From positions 1-11,414 of the forward strand of contig JAUCNG010374484.1 in assembly GCA_032353305.1 (NCBI GenBank): a DNA stretch of 11,414 nucleotides, written 5' to 3'. Under the pieces are notes generated by a model that saw only the letters and a list, made by a program, of their open reading frames with translations, searched no databases and was not told the origin of the DNA. Made by a program: the position numbers and the translations under genes. Shown here one piece after another: positions 7,307 to 11,414 of this stretch. The DNA comes from Cephalothrix spiralis (lineage: Eukaryota; Nemertea; Palaeonemertea; Archinemertea; Cephalotrichidae). Each line of letters starts with the position of its first letter. Position 1 is the stretch's first letter.

Positions 7307-7812
7307 CATAAAAAGTTTTCAATATTTTCTTTTCGATGTCATCCTGTTTGAGCTTTCATTAACTCAAAATGGTATTTTCTTTCTTTTTTTACAGTACCAG
7401 GTAGGACCTTAATTAGAAATTGGTATTTTGATATATCCCAGTTTTATAAATTATTTTCATACTGTGAAAAATGAAATCCTTCTCGTAATTTCATACTTCC
7501 CATTTGGCTGTTCTCAAAATTATTGTCGAAAATTTGTATTTTAGGTTTTTTTGGCTATTCCTGTTCCGTCATCACCTACTGTTTACTTCTAGAATTTGTG
7601 TACTTTTAGAAATAGAAGTTAGACTAAGAGTAGAAAGAAATAATGTGTATAGTTTTTGCTCCTTTTTCAGCGATTTCCAAAAAATATATCTAAAAATAGT
7701 TCTAAACAACTAATTAATATCTGTAGAAGCCCTCCCTATATCAAAATCGGAGATTTTATAAACTTCTTCGGCTATTTCCGTGAAAATATTCCGGCAATAT
7801 TTCGGTTTGACG

Positions 7813-7950
7813 GAAAAAATTGCTATAATATGAAGGCCGGTGTAAAAAATGTCAAAATGCATTTTATTCTCGACCCTTTCCAAAAAAATTGCTATAATAT
7901 GAAGGCCGGTGTAAACAATGTCAAAATTCAGTTTATTCTCGACTCTTTGC
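7813..7950. repeat. 69-bp tandem duplication
   Basis: Two head-to-tail copies with a 69-nt period: TTGCTATAATATGAAGGCCG recurs at 7819 and 7888, followed by GTGTAAAxAATGTCAAAAT and TTTATTCTCGAC. A partial third unit (AATTCATTTTTTCTCGACTG) follows to about 7970. The period is a multiple of three, so long open frames persist on both strands (7656-7997 +, 7710-7994 -). The repeat, not selection, probably explains them. Confidence 0.9.
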
Positions 7951-8065
7951 AATTCATTTTTTCTCGACTGTTTCCTTTGTTTTTTTACCCCCAATAATTT
8001 TTAAAGCATGAATATTAATGAATTAACACTTAAACATTTAAAAAGTTTTTAAGTTGCATTAGACA

Positions 8066-8281
8066 AATGGGTGGTAAAAATGTGTAGAAAAATATTGTGA
8101 CTCGGTGGCAATTTTTTGCCGAAAAATAATTGCAAAAAGTGCTCAAAATATAGGGCGTGTGGTAAAAATAAAATTCTTGCAAAAGTGGGGGGAAATTGCA
8201 AAAAAGAGCGGGTGGGTCGTAGAAACAAATTGCAAAAGTCTAAATGGGTAGAAACCAAATCTCATTTTGCAAAATTTTGCA
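8066..8281. repeat. Degenerate TTGCAAAA / GGGTxGTAxAAA array
   Basis: TGCAAAA recurs at 8131, 8178, 8197, 8231 and 8268. It is interleaved with GGGTGGTAAAAAT, GGGCGTGTGGTAAAAAT, GGGTGGGTCGTAGAAAC and GGGTAGAAACC. The spacing is irregular (19-47 nt), indicating an eroded tandem repeat. The strand asymmetry (purine-rich +) leaves short open frames on both strands that resemble no protein. A perfect GGCAA-TTTT-TTGCC stem lies at 8107-8120. Confidence 0.6.
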
Positions 8282-8937
8282 GCCTTCATATAGCAAATTT
8301 GTTACTCGACCTCTAATAAACCCGGCAAAAAGAAGTTAAGAAAATCAACGATTATTGAGTTTAGAAATAATTGTCGGCGCGGGATCCGCTTTTTGCATCA
8401 GGAAGAGTTTCAACAGATCAAGAATTCTGAATCGAATTAATCCGTTTGCTAGAACTATTTTTAATTCTTTTCTTCTGAAAATCGCTAAAAAGGGTGCGAA
8501 AATTGATACTCATTATTTCGATTTATTCTTGGTTAGACGTAGCTTTGTTACATTAGAATACAAATTATGTATTTAATTTGCAGTCCCAAATTGCTTCTGT
8601 CACTACTCCTAAAATTCCTAAAGCACTTTATCTAGATCCAAAATAAATATTGGAATTTTTTAACAGTTCATCAAACTTCTATACATAAAATGATGTGTGA
8701 AGTTACTAGAATTATTTCGTTTTTACAGTTAGTAGTTGCTTATTTTGTCGCCCCCTATATCTGGTTTTATTCTCCAGATTAGAAGTTTAATGCTAATAAA
8801 TGCATGTCTGTTCGTAATGCCTATTTAAGGCGATAATCCCTTGTTTTTTGTCCTACATGTTTGTGGGTCTACAGTTTTTTTTACAATATAAAAGTTCATT
8901 ACATGCTAAATCCTACCCTTTAAATTATACAGGGTGT

Positions 8938-9472
8938 CCCAATATTATTGGAAACAGCCAGATGACGTCATATAGTGACTTAACTATGAATTGAACATAT
9001 AACTGCTGGTGATCACCAGATACATCATGGTCTTTCCTTCCAAATAAAATAATTTTGGTGCAAATCTGTCTTAACAACAAGTGAGCTACATAAATTTCCC
9101 CTAAGGACCAACAAATTATATATTTTTCCCAAATGAACATCCTTTTTCAAACATTTTTAATTTTTTTTTAATTCCTTATTCAATTTAATATTCACAAAAA
9201 CATTTACTAAATATTGAAATGCACTTAAAATATTCCAGATTATTTTTAGAGTGATTGAAAGTATTATTTTCTCGATTTAGTATGGGATTTAGGGTGGAGA
9301 CTTCGGGAGAATCATCGTAGCTATCTTAGTTATGAACACTTACTGATCTGCACTAAATCTGTTTTATTCGGGAGAGTAGACCATGATCTCAAATAGATAT
9401 TTTTGCAATTATTGAAATATTCAGAATTAAGTCACAATTTGACGTCATCTGGCTGTTTTCCATAATATTGGG
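8938..9472. mobile_element. TIR element, 535 bp, non-autonomous
   Basis: The left end CCCAATATTATTGGAAACAG followed by CCAGATGACGTCA matches the inverse of the right end TGACGTCATCTGG, CTGTTTTCC, ATAATATTGGG. Similarity continues inward to GTGACTTAA/TTAAGTCAC. The left end is preceded by TACAGGGTGT, a wording common at mariner-type ends, and a TA follows the right end (9473-9474). The right end lacks the CAGGGTGT part, so it may be truncated. The interior has no transposase; the short minus-strand frame at 8925-9140 includes the TIR and looks accidental. Both TIRs carry a full palindromic TGACGTCA. Superfamily placement is tentative. Confidence 0.75.
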
Positions 9473-10404
9473 TAAACTATCATTGTAATAAACTTATTAG
9501 ACTTAATTATCAAGTTCCATTGGAATTGATTGTTGTCAGTTCGTTGTTTATTATTTCGATAATTACAGGTATTAAAAAATAGATAATACCATAGCAAAAA
9601 AAAGGATCATTGACATCATTTCAACTTAGTAAAGTCAATAGCCCTGGATAGCCTAAGTTGAATATAAGGGCCACGCACGGAGTTGATGTGGGGTTTTAAT
9701 TAAAGCTTTATACAAAAAAGCTTACAAGCTAAAAAAAATGATATTAAGTTAATAACAGAGATGATTAAGAAATAATATCGAAATATTTCGTAATCGTAAT
9801 ATATATTAATGGCCCCAATAATATGGTAACTTATAATGTTACAAAACGACTGAACAATTATCAATGATAAGAATTGTGAATTATACTGGATTTGAGTAAC
9901 TTTCTACTGCCTCTACAACTCGTATGTCTTTTGTCTGCCTTTTTATCAAAACAGAACTCACAGTTCTTTCTTGCACTTCATTATATTATTTATGGCCGAG
10001 GTGTTTAAATTCTTCAAACCATTAGTTTGCTGTAATAGATTTTGTCGCACTAAATTTAAATTTCATCTCTTAAAAATTGTTTTTCTCAATTAACACCAAG
10101 TTGGTATCATCTACTATGAAAACTTTGTGTTATTTTTCTCTCACGTATGCGAACTTTATTTTGTAGATTTTCAGGACTTCATTAATTATATTTTTGATCT
10201 TCTTTTTACATTATTTTGGGTTTAAGAATAATACTAGCTTTAGGGCAACAAAAAGACAATCTCTTTCAAAAATAATTAGCTTAAAAGTAAGACAATTTTA
10301 CTATGTACATTGTACAATTAGTTTCAGATATGGCTATCCATATATTCTTTAGCTATCTGCTTTACCTATAAACCCGAAATAGGTTAAATGAATTTCAGCG
10401 TTAT

Positions 10405-10698
10405 AGCCTACCGCACATTAGTCCGCAGAATCTCTAGAACGCAACAAAATCAAACATGTAATCCTAACCAACACTAATTCGCATAATCGCAGGAACACTG
10501 GAACGCCGATCCTAGTGTGCGGGGCATAATCGCTAGAACGCATTCAAGCGATTATGTCCCCGTACACTAGGAATTTTGATGCGATCCTGCGGATCGGCGT
10601 TCCTGCGATTATGCGAATAAGTGTTGGTTAGGATTACATGTTTGATTTTGGTGCGTTCTATCGTTCTTGCGATTTTGAGGACTAGTGTGCAGTAGGCT
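10405..10698. mobile_element. Foldback MITE, 294 bp, near-perfect palindrome, probable TTA target duplication
   Basis: The left arm 10405-10534 begins AGCCTACCGCACATTAGTCC. The right arm 10547-10698 ends ACTAGTGTGCAGTAGGCT. The arms pair along their length through ACATGTAATCCTAACC / GGTTAGGATTACATGT and CGCATAATCGCAGGAAC / GTTCCTGCGATTATGCG, to AATCGCT / AGCGATT around a 12-nt loop (10535-10546). The right arm has an extra block of about 20 nt and another short insertion. TTA occurs at 10401-10403 and 10699-10701, compatible with a 3-bp target duplication of the kind PIF/Harbinger elements make, with one stray T on the left. The 83-codon minus frame at 10533-10784 is a by-product of the repeat. 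Confidence 0.85.
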
Positions 10699-11054
10699 TT
10701 AAGGTGTAAATTATTATTTTCTAAATTTTCTATCAATTTATTTAATTCGGTAGTAATTTTAATCTTATTTACAGGTTCTACCAAAGTTATGTTATTGGCA
10801 TGTGCTAAGGAAAAAAACCTTGTCCTAATCTCTGACGCATGCGCAGTAACAATGTGAAGTTATAATTAATAAAGGAGAGAAAAAGATTAAATACTAACAT
10901 TTTCATTAATACCAAGACTAGCAAAATTAAACTTATCAAAATATTCCTTATTAAATTCGCCTACATCAATTATGTTGAAAACAACAATATGTGACTTTTG
11001 AAAATTAGATGGGGGGAATAAGAATTGATATATGACATACAGTTCAACACGGTT

Positions 11055-11260
11055 TCATTGCAATTTTGTTCCCTTTTTTTATGCTATTTTAGAATGTTCC
11101 TATTTTATTACCCATAATGCAATGAAACATTTTCGGTAACTTTTGCGCCAAAACGAGACAAAATTACCGAAAACGAGGTTTTGCTTTGCATTATGGGTAA
11201 TAAAATGGCATCAATAATTGGAACAAAATTTTCACAATGCAGCCATGTAGTACTTTACAC
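11055..11260. mobile_element. Hairpin MITE, copy 2 of the 7111-7306 family
   Basis: The arms CCTATTTTATTACCCATAAT... (11099-11122) and TTGCATTATGGGTAATAAAA (from 11186) form the core hairpin, with a second nested pairing TTTCGGTAA / TTACCGAAAA. The outer ends TCATTGCAATTTTGTTCC (11055-11072) and GGAACAAAATTTTCACAATG (from 11220) also form an inverted repeat. The right end, continuing through GCAGCCAT, is nearly identical to that of copy 1. The central loop is the reverse complement of copy 1's loop. No coding content. Confidence 0.85.
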
Positions 11261-11414
11261 TGAAAGTATATTCTTGGTTAGTTTCTACACTAAATGAAAC
11301 AGGAAATTCTTAATAATTATGATAATAGGAAAGACAGTAGTATTTAAATCTTACATAAAGTCTTATCTGAATGTGAAAGCCATTTTAACAAGGAATATTT
11401 TGACATAAGTTTTA

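Larger units (their letters stand above)
5842..11414 (+). other. Presumed long downstream intron of dynamin (at least 5.5 kb)
   Basis: The next expected coding segment is the post-PH linker and GED. It is not visible, so the intron probably runs beyond the window. Six IR elements and two tandem-type repeats are listed separately. In the gaps I see no gene: 5890-6120 nothing; 6235-6760 AT-rich, nothing; 7310-7810 AT-rich open frames without similarity; 8290-8935 nothing definable; 9475-10400 a 10-bp inverted repeat (TTCAACTTAG, 9620-9629 with 9653-9662) and otherwise nothing; 10702-11050 a lone CGCATGCGCA motif at 10836-10845; 11262-11414 nothing. A divergent or very small exon, or the end of the gene, could have been missed. 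Confidence 0.65.

Noticed and set aside
7656-7997. Overlapping 113- and 94-codon frames on opposite strands
   Set aside because: Both are generated by the 69-bp tandem duplication (period divisible by three), and neither resembles a known protein.
8049-8316. Frames on both strands, Lys/Arg-rich on +
   Set aside because: They are explained by the degenerate TTGCAAAA/GGGT array, with no domain.
8925-9140. 71-codon minus frame as a transposase fragment
   Set aside because: It has no catalytic motif, no helix-turn-helix pattern, and includes the TIR itself.
10533-10784. 83-codon minus frame
   Set aside because: It is largely the right arm of the 10405-10698 palindrome; no similarity.
5842-11414. 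Next dynamin exon (linker/GED)
   Set aside because: I looked for sequences coding DPQLERQVETIRNLVDSY-like peptide next to an acceptor and found none. It is probably beyond the window.

Overview
The window is AT-rich eukaryotic DNA with spliced genes, most likely from an invertebrate animal. The only protein-coding gene I can support is a fragment of a classical dynamin (the large membrane-scission GTPase) on the + strand. Three exons (3972-4085, 4724-4833, 5712-5841) have consensus or near-consensus splice sites and compatible phases. Together they encode 118 residues that cover essentially the whole pleckstrin-homology (PH) domain. The GTPase/stalk exons must lie upstream of base 1. The GED and proline-rich exons must lie beyond base 11414. 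I found neither by eye. The species cannot be fixed from this; the protein looks like a generic invertebrate dynamin.

Layout. 1-3971: upstream intron (or at least non-coding) with a short, very stable hairpin at 458-527, GC-rich islets at 289-750, and two inverted-repeat (IR) elements at 2325-2493 and 3479-3700. 3972-5841: the PH-domain exons with two short introns. The first intron holds a degenerate array of about 37-bp units. The second holds a 725-bp foldback element that is an imperfect palindrome along its whole length. 5842-11414: the next intron, with no exon seen. It holds a series of small non-autonomous DNA elements: 6137-6219 IR, 6761-7042 MITE-like, 7111-7306 MITE, 8938-9472 terminal-inverted-repeat (TIR) element, 10405-10698 foldback MITE, and 11055-11260, a second copy of the 7111-7306 family. 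It also has a 69-bp tandem duplication (7813-7950) and a degenerate TTGCAAAA/GGGT array (8066-8281).

No transposase, reverse transcriptase, tRNA, rRNA, CRISPR or bacterial-type operon was seen. The most notable property is the density of long inverted repeats in and around one dynamin transcription unit. If co-transcribed, several would fold into long dsRNA hairpins (possible ADAR or Dicer substrates). That consequence is inference. I do not see evidence for a new gene system here.
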